NCBI GenBank assembly: GCA_011390575.1
Contig: JAABSE010000003.1
Span: forward strand, 37,922-101,921
From: Sphingobacteriia bacterium
GTDB taxonomy: Bacteria; Bacteroidota; Bacteroidia; Bacteroidales; UBA7960
DNA: 64,000 nt
Direction of reading: 5' to 3'
A program made the translations under genes and the position numbers. The notes under the pieces are model-generated. The model worked only from the letters and a program-made list of their open reading frames with translations, was not told the origin of the DNA and did not search any database. Numbering within the stretch: the stretch's first letter is position 1; every line of letters begins with the position of its first letter. Shown here in pieces: positions 1 to 9,984 of this stretch.

Positions 1-1295
1 GAACCTGTCTTCTCCAGACTAAACTCACGATAGAATTCAGGATTATGCTCTGCTTTGGCTGAATACAAAAGTGGGATGTAAATCCTGCTGCCAGCTACAG
101 GATTATCTTCGCTGTCAAATTTGCCCTCATTTAAGGGATGATTCCTGATAAACCAGGAGCACACTCCATACTGAGAATAGATCCTGCTCCAGTTATCTCC
201 GCTCTTTACCGTATAAACAGCATCATCGGGTATTTGGGCACTTGAGGGGTTAGCAACTTCTTCTTCGGGGGTTATCACCTCTGCAGCAGTGCTATCATCT
301 GCTGCCACCACAGTGTCCGCAGTGCGGCGTACAGGAGGCATAGGATCACGGATAAACAAATCGTAAAACATATAGGCAATCAGCAATACTGCAATCGCTA
401 CCAGAACATATTTTACAGGAGAATCCTGGAGCCTTTCCCTATATTCGTTTAGCAGAGAAGGCTTTTGTTCCTCATTGTGTTCTTTATCTTTTGCAGGAAA
501 TTTCTTTTTAGTTGCCCTGCTTTTCTTAAGAATAAGGGGAACAAACTTCCTTTCTGTGTGGTCGAGATTATAAAAAGAAATCAGCTGAAGGCTGATATTC
601 TCATCGCCCGACGCAATGCTTGCCATATCAACAAACCGATACACCTTGGTCTGAACAGGCATGGGATCGGTAAGGATTTTCTGAATACTCTTTTCAACAA
701 CACTTTCATAAAATCCCTTGCTGCACATGAGCAACATATCATCATTAACCGGAACCAAAGGTTCAGCGTTAACCATGGGCTCTATATCCCGGTTTTTCCC
801 AAGCAGAACCAGGTTGCCTGATTTCTCTGATTCACCTCCCGATGGCTGTTGTTCATCATCTGACTCCACCACCTCTCCCCTCGAAACAAGCACGGGTCGT
901 TTACCATTAAAATAAAAAACGGAAAGTTCTCCCAGGGTAGCATAGAAAACTTTGTTATCGCGAATTAAAACACAGGCACAATGCACATAAGCGTGTTCAT
1001 ATCCGGGATTCTTTCTGCCATATTCGAAAATAAAACCATTGGTATATATCAGGGCATTGCGCAGGGCAGCCGTGGGATTCTCAACAAACTCATTTTCAAG
1101 ATAATATTTAAGCCGCTCAGAGGCAAGAGCAGCAGGGCTGACTTCAAGAGTATGATCACTGCTGTCCTGGCAGAGGATAAAAACATTTCCATTGACACAA
1201 TCAAAGTAGGTCAGCTCGTCGGTATTTGTATTTTTCGCGTTGCCTTTTTCACTATGATTTGCAAATTCAAAGTTTTTCAGTTTCCTGTTTGCCAT
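1..1295 (-). CDS. PP2C-like (degenerate) phosphatase domain + transmembrane helix + LysM domain protein; C-terminus truncated by the window edge
   Basis: My own reverse translation from the ATG at 1295 is open to the window edge: MANRKLKNFEFANHSEKGNAKNTNTDELTYFDCVNGNVFILCQDSSDH...DDMLLMCSKGFYESV...YVLVAIAVLLIAYMFYDLF...DDAVYTVKSGDNWSRIYSQYGVCSWFIRNHPLNEG. It has PP2C-like layout, a TM helix and a LysM signature. The ORF is absent from the supplied track because it has no stop in the window. Confidence 0.8.
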   Translation of the reverse strand, partial: MANRKLKNFEFANHSEKGNAKNTNTDELTYFDCVNGNVFILCQDSSDHTLEVSPAALASERLKYYLENEFVENPTAALRNALIYTNGFIFEYGRKNPGYEHAYVHCACVLIRDNKVFYATLGELSVFYFNGKRPVLVSRGEVVESDDEQQPSGGESEKSGNLVLLGKNRDIEPMVNAEPLVPVNDDMLLMCSKGFYESVVEKSIQKILTDPMPVQTKVYRFVDMASIASGDENISLQLISFYNLDHTERKFVPLILKKSRATKKKFPAKDKEHNEEQKPSLLNEYRERLQDSPVKYVLVAIAVLLIAYMFYDLFIRDPMPPVRRTADTVVAADDSTAAEVITPEEEVANPSSAQIPDDAVYTVKSGDNWSRIYSQYGVCSWFIRNHPLNEGKFDSEDNPVAGSRIYIPLLYSAKAEHNPEFYREFSLEKTG

Positions 1296-1409
1296 AAATT
1301 AAATCCTTGAGAACCTTTGTTTGGTCATAAATACTCCGTAAACTGCCCGTATTTTGCACAAAAGTAACAAATTAAAATCGGTGTTACCTATAAAAAAAAG
1401 TAAAAGATG

Positions 1410-2189
1410 CTACAGTTTTGAAGCACGGGTAATGGCAACAAATTCATCAACGCTAAGTTCTTCGGCTCTTTTGCCCGGAAGGGAAGCAACATCAGCCATT
1501 TCCCAGTCGATCTGCATGGGTTTTAAAGAGTTGCGCAAGGTTTTGCGTCGTTGGTTAAAGGCAGTTTTCACCACAGCAAAAAATCTTTTTTCATCGCAAT
1601 CCAATTGCTCTCTCTGATTTCGCTTAAAGCGAATAACGGCTGATTTGACTTTAGGGGGAGGATTAAAAACATGTTCATCAACCTGGAAAAGATACTCCAC
1701 ATCATAAAAGGCCTGGCACAAAATACTCAGAATACCACCTACCTTTCCACCCGGACCTGACACAATGCGCATAGCCACCTCTTTTTGAAACATCCCCACC
1801 ATTTCGGGAACCAGATTCCGGTATTCAAGAATTTTGAATAATATCTGCGAGGATATATTGTAGGGAAAGTTTCCAATGATTCCTACTTTCTGGCCGTTAA
1901 ACAACTCCTGAATATTGGTTTTTAAAAAATCCTGCTCAAGAATCCTGTCCATGGAGTCCGGAAAATACTTATGAAGATAGGCAATGGAATCGGTGTCCAC
2001 ATCCATTCCCCACCATGCAAACTGTGTATTTGGGATAAGGTAGCCGGAAAGCACCCCGGTACCCGGGCCGATTTCAAGAATTATCTCATAATTTCCATGC
2101 CCCTGAAGGCTGTCAACAATACGTTTGGCGATGCCTTCATCGCGCAGAAAGTGTTGACCAAGGTGCTTTTTGGGTTTTACTGTATTCAC
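1410..2189 (-). CDS. rsmA: 16S rRNA (adenine1518-N6/adenine1519-N6)-dimethyltransferase RsmA/KsgA
   Basis: KKHLGQHFLRDEGIAKRIV, EIGPGTGVLSGYL, NFPYNISSQILFKIL, FNPPPKVKSAVIRF motifs. Confidence 0.97.
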   Translation of the reverse strand: MNTVKPKKHLGQHFLRDEGIAKRIVDSLQGHGNYEIILEIGPGTGVLSGYLIPNTQFAWWGMDVDTDSIAYLHKYFPDSMDRILEQDFLKTNIQELFNGQKVGIIGNFPYNISSQILFKILEYRNLVPEMVGMFQKEVAMRIVSGPGGKVGGILSILCQAFYDVEYLFQVDEHVFNPPPKVKSAVIRFKRNQREQLDCDEKRFFAVVKTAFNQRRKTLRNSLKPMQIDWEMADVASLPGKRAEELSVDEFVAITRASKL

Positions 2190-2193
2190 TTCT

Positions 2194-4098
2194 TCAAAGT
2201 CCGTAAAAAAACATTTCTTCTATTGATAAATCTCCCCGCAGGTATCTGAAACGATTTCTGGCATCAGCATTTCTGAGACTTCCGGGGTATTGGGTCATAA
2301 TCTCAGTATACAATTCCATGGCTGTTTCTTTGTCTTCAAACACTCTTTCCTGCAGAAGTGCCCTTTTGAAAAGAGCCTCGGCAGCATGCAATCCGAGGGG
2401 GTAGCCGGACACAACGGAAGCCAGTACCTCGTCAGCCAACTGATATTTTCCGGTTCGAATCAGGATATCAGCGCGCGACATCATAACATCATCAAGAATC
2501 TGATGGGAAGGAAATTGTTGCTCCAGGGTGTCTAATACTGCCAGGGCAAGGTCAAACTGGTTCATAAAGGTATGCATCTCAGCCCGCGCATACATTATCA
2601 GGGGTTTGGAGGTGTCGCCATCCTGCTCAAGATTATCCTGAATGAGCAACGAGAGCGACATAGCATCATTGGCCATCATCCTTGAGGTTGCAGACTTCAA
2701 CACATCGAGCTGAGCCTTGGCCCACTTAAATTCGCCCATATAAAAAGAAAGCCTTGCATTTTTATACCTTGCTTCGTGCGCCAGGGGGTCATCGCGAAAA
2801 GATTTATCTACCCGGGCATACAACAAATGGGCATCCCAGAGTTCACCTTTGAGCAGCAATATATCGGCAAGTTCAACACGGCATTCTCCTCTAACACGGT
2901 TGGACACATTAGGTAAGTCAATAATATTTTGTAACAATTCAGAGGCTTCCTCTGTATTGTCAAGGTAGAAAGCCTTCAAATTGGCCAGATTTCGTACCAG
3001 AGAAACTGTCTGAGGCCTCAGACCTATTTGCTCAATTGTGCTTTCGTACTCTGCTTCCACATCACGCAAGAGCCCGTAATCAATCTCAAAGCCTGAGGTG
3101 GCCTGGTTGTATTTCACATTGAGCAGCCCTACTTTTGCTTCAAGGTAATAGGGGTTCAAATCACCGAGGCTGATTACATATTCATAACTTTGCCTGGCAA
3201 CGGCAAACTGATTGTTGGACGCACTCAAAGCAGCAATATCCATTACAAGTCTCCCTTCCTGATCCAATCTTCGGTCAAGGGCGCGTGCCTGCATGAAGGC
3301 CAGTTCAAAATCTTTTTGCTGGATAGAATGCCAGATAAGAAGTTCGGCATAAAGAGTTTGCGAAGGATTGCGCTGCGAACCCTGAAGAAGAACTCTGCGC
3401 AAGGCATCACTTTTGACCAGGTCCGGATCATCGTTTACCGCATCCTGCAGCAAACCCTGCACCTGTTCCATGTATGATTCGTCGATTATTACCAACTCAA
3501 CATACTCGCTCATCATGTTTGAATAATCGCCTTTTTGTTCGTAAATCGAGGCTATCTGCAGGTTGAAAGGGTAGGCATCTCCCAGCATTTCCCGACCCTT
3601 AAGATAAGTCTCAAGGGCATAATCAGCAAAATCCCTGAACAAAAAAGCATTGGCCAAATCGGTTACAGAAGGAGGATGATTGGGAAGGTCTTTGATGAGT
3701 CCTTCCAGCTGTCTTCGGGCTTTGCGCGAATCCCCGGAGCGGGTATAAACATAACCCAGATCAACTTCGAAGCGGGCCCTCCCGGGATTGTCGCTGATCT
3801 GGCTCCTGACCACCTTTTGGGCATCGCGATATTCTTCCAGTTCAAGAAGACATTGCAGATAATTGTTGTATATAACCGGCCCCTGATCTTTTTCAAATAA
3901 CTCTTCATACAAAATCACAGCCTTCTCGTAGTTGCCTTCACTCATCAACTGAGCTGCAAGCTGTTCATCAGAAGACTGCTGATCCTGAGCATGCAATGAC
4001 AGGGAAAACAGAACAAAAAAAGAAAGAATTATATGATGTATAAACTTCATCTGACATGGGTTTAATAACAAAAGTAAGAACGAAAACCCCGAAGGCAA
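2194..4098 (-). CDS. Tetratricopeptide repeat secreted/periplasmic protein (likely start 4050, MKFIHHIILSFFVLFSLSLHAQ signal peptide)
   Basis: Signal peptide followed by TPR-like helical repeats over ~600 aa. Confidence 0.85.
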   Translation of the reverse strand: MPSGFSFLLLLLNPCQMKFIHHIILSFFVLFSLSLHAQDQQSSDEQLAAQLMSEGNYEKAVILYEELFEKDQGPVIYNNYLQCLLELEEYRDAQKVVRSQISDNPGRARFEVDLGYVYTRSGDSRKARRQLEGLIKDLPNHPPSVTDLANAFLFRDFADYALETYLKGREMLGDAYPFNLQIASIYEQKGDYSNMMSEYVELVIIDESYMEQVQGLLQDAVNDDPDLVKSDALRRVLLQGSQRNPSQTLYAELLIWHSIQQKDFELAFMQARALDRRLDQEGRLVMDIAALSASNNQFAVARQSYEYVISLGDLNPYYLEAKVGLLNVKYNQATSGFEIDYGLLRDVEAEYESTIEQIGLRPQTVSLVRNLANLKAFYLDNTEEASELLQNIIDLPNVSNRVRGECRVELADILLLKGELWDAHLLYARVDKSFRDDPLAHEARYKNARLSFYMGEFKWAKAQLDVLKSATSRMMANDAMSLSLLIQDNLEQDGDTSKPLIMYARAEMHTFMNQFDLALAVLDTLEQQFPSHQILDDVMMSRADILIRTGKYQLADEVLASVVSGYPLGLHAAEALFKRALLQERVFEDKETAMELYTEIMTQYPGSLRNADARNRFRYLRGDLSIEEMFFYGL

Positions 4099-4118
4099 TG
4101 TTTTGCCCCCTTCAGAGT

Positions 4119-5390
4119 TTAACTAATATTGTCAAAGCCGGTATAGGGAATCAGGACTTCAGGAATACGAATACCTCCTTCATGCTGGTTATTCTCCAGC
4201 AAGGCGGCGAGTATACGTGGCAAAGCAAGTGCACTTCCATTAAGCGTGTGTGCCAAAACCGTTTTGCCTTCCTTGTCTTTATACCTGAGTTTCATCCGGT
4301 TCGACTGAAAGGTTTCAAAATTGGAAACGGAGCTGACTTCGAGCCATCTTTTCTGGGCTGCTGAAAATACTTCCATATCATAAGTTAGAGCGCTGGCAAA
4401 GCTAACATCTCCGCCACACAGCCTTAATACTCTGAATGGCAATTCGAGCTTGCGCAAGAGACCTGTAACATAGGAGCGCATTTCCTCAAGCGTTTCATAA
4501 CTTTTATCTGCTTTGGTAACCTGCACAATCTCTACCTTATCGAACTGGTGCAACCTGTTGAGCCCTCTGACATCCTTACCGTATGAACCGGCCTCTCTCC
4601 GGAAGCAGGCAGAATAGGCAGTGCTCTTGATGGGCAATTGTGATTCTTGCAGAATGGTATCTCTGAAAAGATTGGTAACCGGTACTTCTGCGGTGGGGAT
4701 CATGTATAAATTATCTATTGTCATATGATACATTTGCCCGTCCTTGTCTGGCAACTGGCCGGTAGCATATGCAGAGGCCTCATTAACCATTAAAGGCACC
4801 TGGTATTCAGTATAGCCCTCCTTGATGGCTTCATCAAGGAAAAAACTGATGAGGGCACGCTGCAATTTTGCTCCTTTGCCCTTATAAACGGGAAAACCGG
4901 CACCGGCAATTTTGGTTCCCAGTTCGAAGTCAATGATATCGTATTTTGAGCACAAATCCCAATGCGCTGATACCTCTCCTTCCAATTCGGGAATATCGCC
5001 TTCCTGCCCCACTACCTCATTATCTTCAGGTGTTTTTCCGGGGGGTACACTTTCATGCGGCAGGTTGGGTAATAATACCAGCAAACTTTCCTGCTCACTT
5101 TCAAGCTGTGTAAGTTTATCCTGAAGCTCTTTGGTAAGAACTTTATATTTTGCCGTTTCTTCTCTTAACTGGTTGGCCTTATCCTGCTGACCAGACTTAA
5201 ACAACTCCCCTATCTCCCGGGCTTTCGACTTGCTTTCAGCAAGGGTGTCATCCAGCTGCTTCTGGGTAGAACGGCGCTTTACATCGACATCCAATATACG
5301 TTCTACAATACTTTCTGCATCGAAATTCTTCTTTTTAAGTGTTTCGATAACCTTTTGTTTGTCTTCTCGGATTACATGAATCTGTAACAT
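4119..5390 (-). CDS. serS: Seryl-tRNA synthetase
   Basis: N-terminal coiled-coil arm, class II motifs (YMIPTAEVPVTNLF, ACFRREAGSYGKDVRGLNRLHQFDKVE, HTLNGSALALPRILAALLEN). Confidence 0.98.
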   Translation of the reverse strand: MLQIHVIREDKQKVIETLKKKNFDAESIVERILDVDVKRRSTQKQLDDTLAESKSKAREIGELFKSGQQDKANQLREETAKYKVLTKELQDKLTQLESEQESLLVLLPNLPHESVPPGKTPEDNEVVGQEGDIPELEGEVSAHWDLCSKYDIIDFELGTKIAGAGFPVYKGKGAKLQRALISFFLDEAIKEGYTEYQVPLMVNEASAYATGQLPDKDGQMYHMTIDNLYMIPTAEVPVTNLFRDTILQESQLPIKSTAYSACFRREAGSYGKDVRGLNRLHQFDKVEIVQVTKADKSYETLEEMRSYVTGLLRKLELPFRVLRLCGGDVSFASALTYDMEVFSAAQKRWLEVSSVSNFETFQSNRMKLRYKDKEGKTVLAHTLNGSALALPRILAALLENNQHEGGIRIPEVLIPYTGFDNIS

Positions 5391-5495
5391 AAACCATTTT
5401 TTTTAATAGATAACATTCATTAAAAACCTTGCAAAGATACGGAAGGATTGTTGTTTGTGGGATAAAAAATGCTGTATAAACAATGTATAAACCAA

Positions 5496-5518
5496 AAAAC
5501 CCGCTAAAAGCGGGTTTT
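5496..5518 (-). terminator. Intrinsic terminator downstream of rpmA
   Basis: Perfect inverted repeat aaaacccgct-aaa-agcgggtttt, A/T-flanked, 35 bp past the rpmA stop. Confidence 0.8.
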
Positions 5519-5552
5519 ATTTTTTCAGTAGAGAAAACTTTGTTACGCGCTG

Positions 5553-5816
5553 TTATGCCTGAGCAAGCGGCTCAACAGAAACAAAAGATTTTCCTTCAGC
5601 TTTTTTCTTGAATACCACAGTTCCTTCAATCAATGCAAACAGGGTATGATCTTTACCCATTCCTACATTGTTGCCGGGGTTATGCCTGGTACCTCTTTGT
5701 CTTACGATGATATTGCCGGCTTTGGCGTATTGTCCGCCAAAAAGTTTAACGCCAAGTCGTTTGCTTTCCGACTCTCTTCCGTTGCGTGAACTACCGACTC
5801 CTTTCTTATGTGCCAT
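5553..5816 (-). CDS. rpmA: 50S ribosomal protein L27
   Basis: [29 protein letters not shown]...[29 protein letters not shown]. Confidence 0.98.
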   Translation of the reverse strand: MAHKKGVGSSRNGRESESKRLGVKLFGGQYAKAGNIIVRQRGTRHNPGNNVGMGKDHTLFALIEGTVVFKKKAEGKSFVSVEPLAQA

Positions 5817-5851
5817 AATATTTTAAATTTTTGGGATGAGCAAAAAAATTC

Positions 5852-6163
5852 TTATCCAACGAATTCTTCAATCTGGATTTGAGTCATCGGCTGTCTGTGG
5901 CCGTTCATCTTCTGGTATCCTTTTCTTCTTTTCTTTTTAAAAACCAATATTTTATCAGCTTTTACGTGTGCCAGCACTTTAGCTTTTACTTTGGCACCGT
6001 CTACAACAGGAGCGCCTACATCGATTGTGTTACCATCAGCTCTCAGAAGGACCTGGTCGAATTCTACTTCGGCACCTTCTTCTGCAGCCAGACGGTTAAC
6101 ATAAATCTTCTGGTCTTTTTTAATTTTGAATTGCTGTCCTGCTATTTCTACAATTGCGTACAT
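5852..6163 (-). CDS. rplU: 50S ribosomal protein L21
   Basis: MYAIVEIAGQQFKIKKDQKIYVNRL...KKRRKGYQKMNGHRQPMTQIQIEEF; paired with rpmA. Confidence 0.98.
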   Translation of the reverse strand: MYAIVEIAGQQFKIKKDQKIYVNRLAAEEGAEVEFDQVLLRADGNTIDVGAPVVDGAKVKAKVLAHVKADKILVFKKKRRKGYQKMNGHRQPMTQIQIEEFVG

Positions 6164-6341
6164 GTTTACAGCTTGTTTAAATGAATTATACAGAATAAAT
6201 TGGGGTGCAAAGGTAAGAATATTTTATTTACTTCCCAATACCCCTTGAAAAATTTTGCGCGCATCTTCATCATTTTTTCTATTGCATAATATTTGAAACC
6301 GTGTACACCATTTCATAAAATGTCTGCTGACAGAATTCCCG

Positions 6342-7322
6342 CTAAGACCCAACTGAAGAATTGCTGTACTTCCTTCTCAAAGCCCTGTAAAACCTTTTAA
6401 GTTTATCGGGGGGTCTGTTGGCAAGGTAAACGCCCAAAAGTATAATCGCTATCCAGATAAGGAATACCGGCAAGAAAGACTCGCCGTCAATAATCCCCCA
6501 CCCAATGGAAACAATGGGCATAAGATAAGTAACACTGGAGGCAAAAAGGGCCGATGTGCGTTTGATGAGCCAGAAATTGGCAATGATGGCAAGGGCAGTA
6601 CCCAGTATTGATAACAAGGCAATATAGCCCAAACCGGCCCAGCTGCCATCATCATGCTTCATGATATGGTAAAAGTCGGTATGGAAACTCAAAAAGTACA
6701 GGGAAGGAACCCCGATAAAAACAAATGCCAGCGATGCAATGGTGATAGGATCATACCCGGTAAGATAGTTCTTGATAAAGTTCATTTGTACAGCATAACA
6801 AATGGTGGCAAGGATAACGAAAGAGGCAGGCACAATATTCAATTCAAGGCTTCCCCCGCCAGCTACCCAAAGCAGTCCTGCCGCTCCTATCAGCCCGGTA
6901 AAAACCCCGGTCACATTGAGCCAGTGGGTTCTCCTGCCGAAAAACCATACTCCGAGAATCAAAGTAAAAAGGGGTACCAGCGAGTTTAATATACCCGCCA
7001 TAAGGCTATCGAGCTGGGTTTGGGCTTTGGCAAATAAAAAGGCGGGCAGGGCGTTGCCAAACAAACCTGCAATGAGAAACAAATGAAAGTTGCGTATTTT
7101 CAATTTGCGCAGGCGCATAATGGCAAAAGGGAGCAAAGCAATAAAAGAAATGCTTACCCTGAGAGCGCCCACCTGGAGATTATCGAAGGTGCGCAATCCC
7201 TTTTTTATAAGGATGAAAGAACTCCCCCAAATCAGCATCAGTGCCAAAAGCACCAACCAGTCCAGAATCTCGGGTTTCTTTTCTTCCTGCATTGTATATT
7301 TTTTAAACCAAAAATGAAGCAC
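6342..7322 (-). CDS. DMT/EamA family transporter (likely start 7292, MQEEKKPEILDWLVLLALMLIWGSSF)
   Basis: ~10 TM helices, EamA-type WGSSFILIKKGL motif, two-repeat organisation. Confidence 0.9.
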   Translation of the reverse strand: MLHFWFKKYTMQEEKKPEILDWLVLLALMLIWGSSFILIKKGLRTFDNLQVGALRVSISFIALLPFAIMRLRKLKIRNFHLFLIAGLFGNALPAFLFAKAQTQLDSLMAGILNSLVPLFTLILGVWFFGRRTHWLNVTGVFTGLIGAAGLLWVAGGGSLELNIVPASFVILATICYAVQMNFIKNYLTGYDPITIASLAFVFIGVPSLYFLSFHTDFYHIMKHDDGSWAGLGYIALLSILGTALAIIANFWLIKRTSALFASSVTYLMPIVSIGWGIIDGESFLPVFLIWIAIILLGVYLANRPPDKLKRFYRALRRKYSNSSVGS

Positions 7323-7397
7323 AAAGGTAATGACTTATTAATGTGGGCGAACACAGCTCTGCGCTTAATTTAGCCTCAAATAATTTTTCACCCTGAG

Positions 7398-7431
7398 TTG
7401 CAGTCTTTTTAGAATTTTTTATTTACCTTTG
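7398..7431 (+). promoter_or_regulatory. Bacteroidetes-type promoter for the rpsF-rpsR-rplI operon
   Basis: TTG at 7398-7400 and TAccTTTG at 7424-7431 (start-to-start 26 bp) match the known Bacteroidetes -33/-7 elements. Confidence 0.6.
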
Positions 7432-7501
7432 CACTCCGTTTTTATGCGGAAATAATTTTTCACAATTCATTATTTACTAATATTTTATAAATCAAAGTCA
7501 A

Positions 7502-7861
7502 ATGGTAAGACAATACGAAACCGTTTTCATTATGACTCCCGTTTTATCTGAAGAACAGATGAAGGAAGCGGTAAGTAAATTTCAGACGTATCTGAAAGAC
7601 AAAGGAGCTGAGATTGTTTTTGAAGACCAATGGGGCTTGCGCAAGCTGGCCTATCCTATCCAGAAAAAGTCAACAGGTTTTTATCACCTGATTGAGTTTA
7701 AGGCAGAACCCGAACTGGTAGCCCAGATGGAGCTGGAGATGAAAAGGGATGAGCGCATCATCAGGTTCCTGACCGTTTCTCTCGACAAATATGCTATTGC
7801 ATATAACGAGAAAAAACGCAGGGAAAAAGATGCACCCAAGAAAGAAGAAACCCAATCGTAA
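7502..7861 (+). CDS. rpsF: 30S ribosomal protein S6
   Basis: [24 protein letters not shown]...[25 protein letters not shown]. Confidence 0.98.
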   Translation: MVRQYETVFIMTPVLSEEQMKEAVSKFQTYLKDKGAEIVFEDQWGLRKLAYPIQKKSTGFYHLIEFKAEPELVAQMELEMKRDERIIRFLTVSLDKYAIAYNEKKRREKDAPKKEETQS

Positions 7862-7881
7862 CACTTCAAAATCAATAAAAA

Positions 7882-8154
7882 ATGGCAAATCAACAAAATT
7901 CTGAAATCCGGTATCTTGCTCCTATAGCAGTAGATATCAAGAAGAAAAAATACTGCCGCTTCAAAAAAGCCGGCATCAAATATATTGATTACAAGGATGC
8001 AAACTTTCTTTTAAAGTTTGTAAACGAGCAGGGAAAAATTTTACCCCGTCGTCTTACCGGTACATCAATGAAATTTCAAAAAAAAGTAGCCCAGGCAGTT
8101 AAGAGAGCAAGGCACCTTGCTTTGATGCCTTATGTAGCAGATCTTTTAAAATAA
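7882..8154 (+). CDS. rpsR: 30S ribosomal protein S18
   Basis: [63 protein letters not shown]. Confidence 0.98.
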   Translation: MANQQNSEIRYLAPIAVDIKKKKYCRFKKAGIKYIDYKDANFLLKFVNEQGKILPRRLTGTSMKFQKKVAQAVKRARHLALMPYVADLLK

Positions 8155-8166
8155 GGAGGATATATA

Positions 8167-8616
8167 ATGGATATTATTTTAAGGCAAGATGTTCCCAACC
8201 TGGGATTTAAAGACGATATGGTAACCGTTAAAGACGGTTACGCCCGCAACTTCCTCATTCCCCAGGGAATGGCTATCATGGCTATTTCTTCTGAAAAGAA
8301 AAAACTGGCCGAAACACTCAAGCAGAGAGCTTTCAAAGAAGATAAAGTTAAGAAAGAAGCGGAAAAACTGGCTGACCAAATGGCTGATATTCATGTAAAA
8401 ATCGGCGCAAAAGTGGGTACTTCAGGCAAAATCTTCGGTTCTGTTAATGCACTGCAAATTGCTGAAGCCATCAAAAAACAATATGATATTGATATTGACC
8501 GTAAGAAAATTATGGTGGATGGTGATGCAGTAAAAGAAGTAGGTGTTTACAAAGCCAAAGTAAACCTTCACAAAGAAGTTCGCTTTGACATCAAATTTGA
8601 AGTGATTGCTGAATAA
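8167..8616 (+). CDS. rplI: 50S ribosomal protein L9
   Basis: MDIILRQDVPNLGFKDDMVTVKDGYARNFLIPQGMA. Confidence 0.98.
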   Translation: MDIILRQDVPNLGFKDDMVTVKDGYARNFLIPQGMAIMAISSEKKKLAETLKQRAFKEDKVKKEAEKLADQMADIHVKIGAKVGTSGKIFGSVNALQIAEAIKKQYDIDIDRKKIMVDGDAVKEVGVYKAKVNLHKEVRFDIKFEVIAE

Positions 8617-8638
8617 TCATACTTCAGCATGGTAATAT

Positions 8639-8672
8639 AACCTGCTTTCCCACCGGAAAGCAGGTTTCTTTT
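8639..8672 (+). terminator. Intrinsic terminator after rplI
   Basis: 12-bp stem aacctgctttcc-cacc-ggaaagcaggtt followed by a T-rich run. Confidence 0.9.
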
Positions 8673-8685
8673 TATACAGGAAAAA

Positions 8686-9441
8686 ATGCTATCCTTATCA
8701 AAAATCAAATGGCTGAAATCGCTTGGCCAGAAAAAGTACAGAAAGCAGGAAGGTCTCTTTATTGCTGAGGGTGATAAGATTGTAAAGGAATTGCTTACCA
8801 GTAGTATGGAAGTAAAGGGCATTTACGGTACCGCCCCATGGGCCGGCGATGTAAGCTTTCCTGAGGGAATAGTGCCGGAAATTATTACAGACAAGGAGCT
8901 GGAGAGAATTTCTTCCCTTAATTCACCCAATCAGGCCCTGGCAGTAGTGAAAATACCGGCCACTAATACCGATTCCATTGAATTGAAAAACCGCTTCACC
9001 CTGGTACTGGACAATATACAGGATCCCGGAAACCTGGGGACTATAATAAGAACCGCAGACTGGTTTGGAATCTGCAACATTGTATGTTCGCCCGATACTG
9101 CTGAGCTTTACAACCCCAAAGTAATACAGGCCACCATGGGTTCATTTATGCGGGTAAACGTATTCTATACACAGCTTGAGGATTTTTTCGGTGGTATTCC
9201 GAAAGATTTTCCGGTTATGGGGGCATTGCTGGAGGGGGAAAACATTTTCCGGACAAATCTCCCAACAGAAGGTATCATTGTTACCGGAAATGAATCCAGA
9301 GGTATTTCTTCTCCCATCAAAGGATTTATCACAAACAGATTGTTCATCCCAAGGGGTGCAGAAAGCACTGAGCAGCCGGAATCTTTAAATGCTGCTGTTG
9401 CTACAGGGATTATACTTTCTAACCTTACAAATCAAGGCTAA
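8686..9441 (+). CDS. TrmH/SpoU family RNA 2'-O-methyltransferase
   Basis: LVLDNIQDPGNLGTIIRTADWFGI, VTGNESRGISSPI, IPRGAESTEQPESLNAAVATGIILSNL (SPOUT motifs). Confidence 0.95.
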   Translation: MLSLSKIKWLKSLGQKKYRKQEGLFIAEGDKIVKELLTSSMEVKGIYGTAPWAGDVSFPEGIVPEIITDKELERISSLNSPNQALAVVKIPATNTDSIELKNRFTLVLDNIQDPGNLGTIIRTADWFGICNIVCSPDTAELYNPKVIQATMGSFMRVNVFYTQLEDFFGGIPKDFPVMGALLEGENIFRTNLPTEGIIVTGNESRGISSPIKGFITNRLFIPRGAESTEQPESLNAAVATGIILSNLTNQG

Positions 9442-9470
9442 CCATTCTTCCTTTCGAATAAAATCTTTTG

Positions 9471-9478
9471 TATTTTTG
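9471..9478 (+). promoter_or_regulatory. Candidate -7 element (TAttTTTG) for the hemerythrin gene
   Basis: Matches TAnnTTTG, 24 bp upstream of the ATG at 9502. The -33 element is weak. Confidence 0.4.
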
Positions 9479-9501
9479 CAGGCATTAAAATATATACACC
9501 C

Positions 9502-9939
9502 ATGCCACTTATAGAATGGAACAATGCTCAGTACAGCGTTAAAGTAGAACAGTTTGACAATGACCACAAAAAACTTCTGGGATTTATCAACGAGCTCCAC
9601 GAAGCAATGCTTCAGGGAAAAGGTAAGGATATATTAAATCATACCCTTTCCGAACTTCTGGATTATACCCATTATCACTTTGATGCAGAGGAAAACAAAC
9701 TGGCCGAAGCGGGGTATCCTGATCTGGAAGAGCATAAGCAATTGCATCGGGCGCTTATCGGTCAGCTTGAAGAACTCATCACTGACTTTACTGACGGAAA
9801 GCGTGAGATATCAGTGAAGACTTTCAGGTTTTTAAAAGAATGGCTGTTTAATCACATCCAGGTGGCAGATAAAAAATACACCCCCTGGCTCAAAAAACAG
9901 AATTCCGGCACCAATTACAAGCAAACAAATAAGCTTTAA
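9502..9939 (+). CDS. Bacteriohemerythrin
   Basis: FDNDHKKLLGFINELHEAM...HYHFDAEENKL...HKQLHRAL...FLKEWLFNHIQVADKKY: complete His/Glu/Asp diiron ligand pattern. Confidence 0.93.
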   Translation: MPLIEWNNAQYSVKVEQFDNDHKKLLGFINELHEAMLQGKGKDILNHTLSELLDYTHYHFDAEENKLAEAGYPDLEEHKQLHRALIGQLEELITDFTDGKREISVKTFRFLKEWLFNHIQVADKKYTPWLKKQNSGTNYKQTNKL

Positions 9940-9984
9940 AGCTGTTATAAAAGCACGAGTAAATCATAATAAAACCCATATAAA

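Noticed and set aside
465-1310. Plus-strand ORFs 465..821, 718..915 and 981..1310
   Set aside because: They lie opposite the truncated PP2C-LysM gene, which explains the region.
7432-7501. Possible S6:S18 ribosomal leader (CCG...CGG near the start of the rpsF transcript)
   Set aside because: The CCG sits at the predicted TSS and I cannot show the conserved bulged stem; insufficient support.
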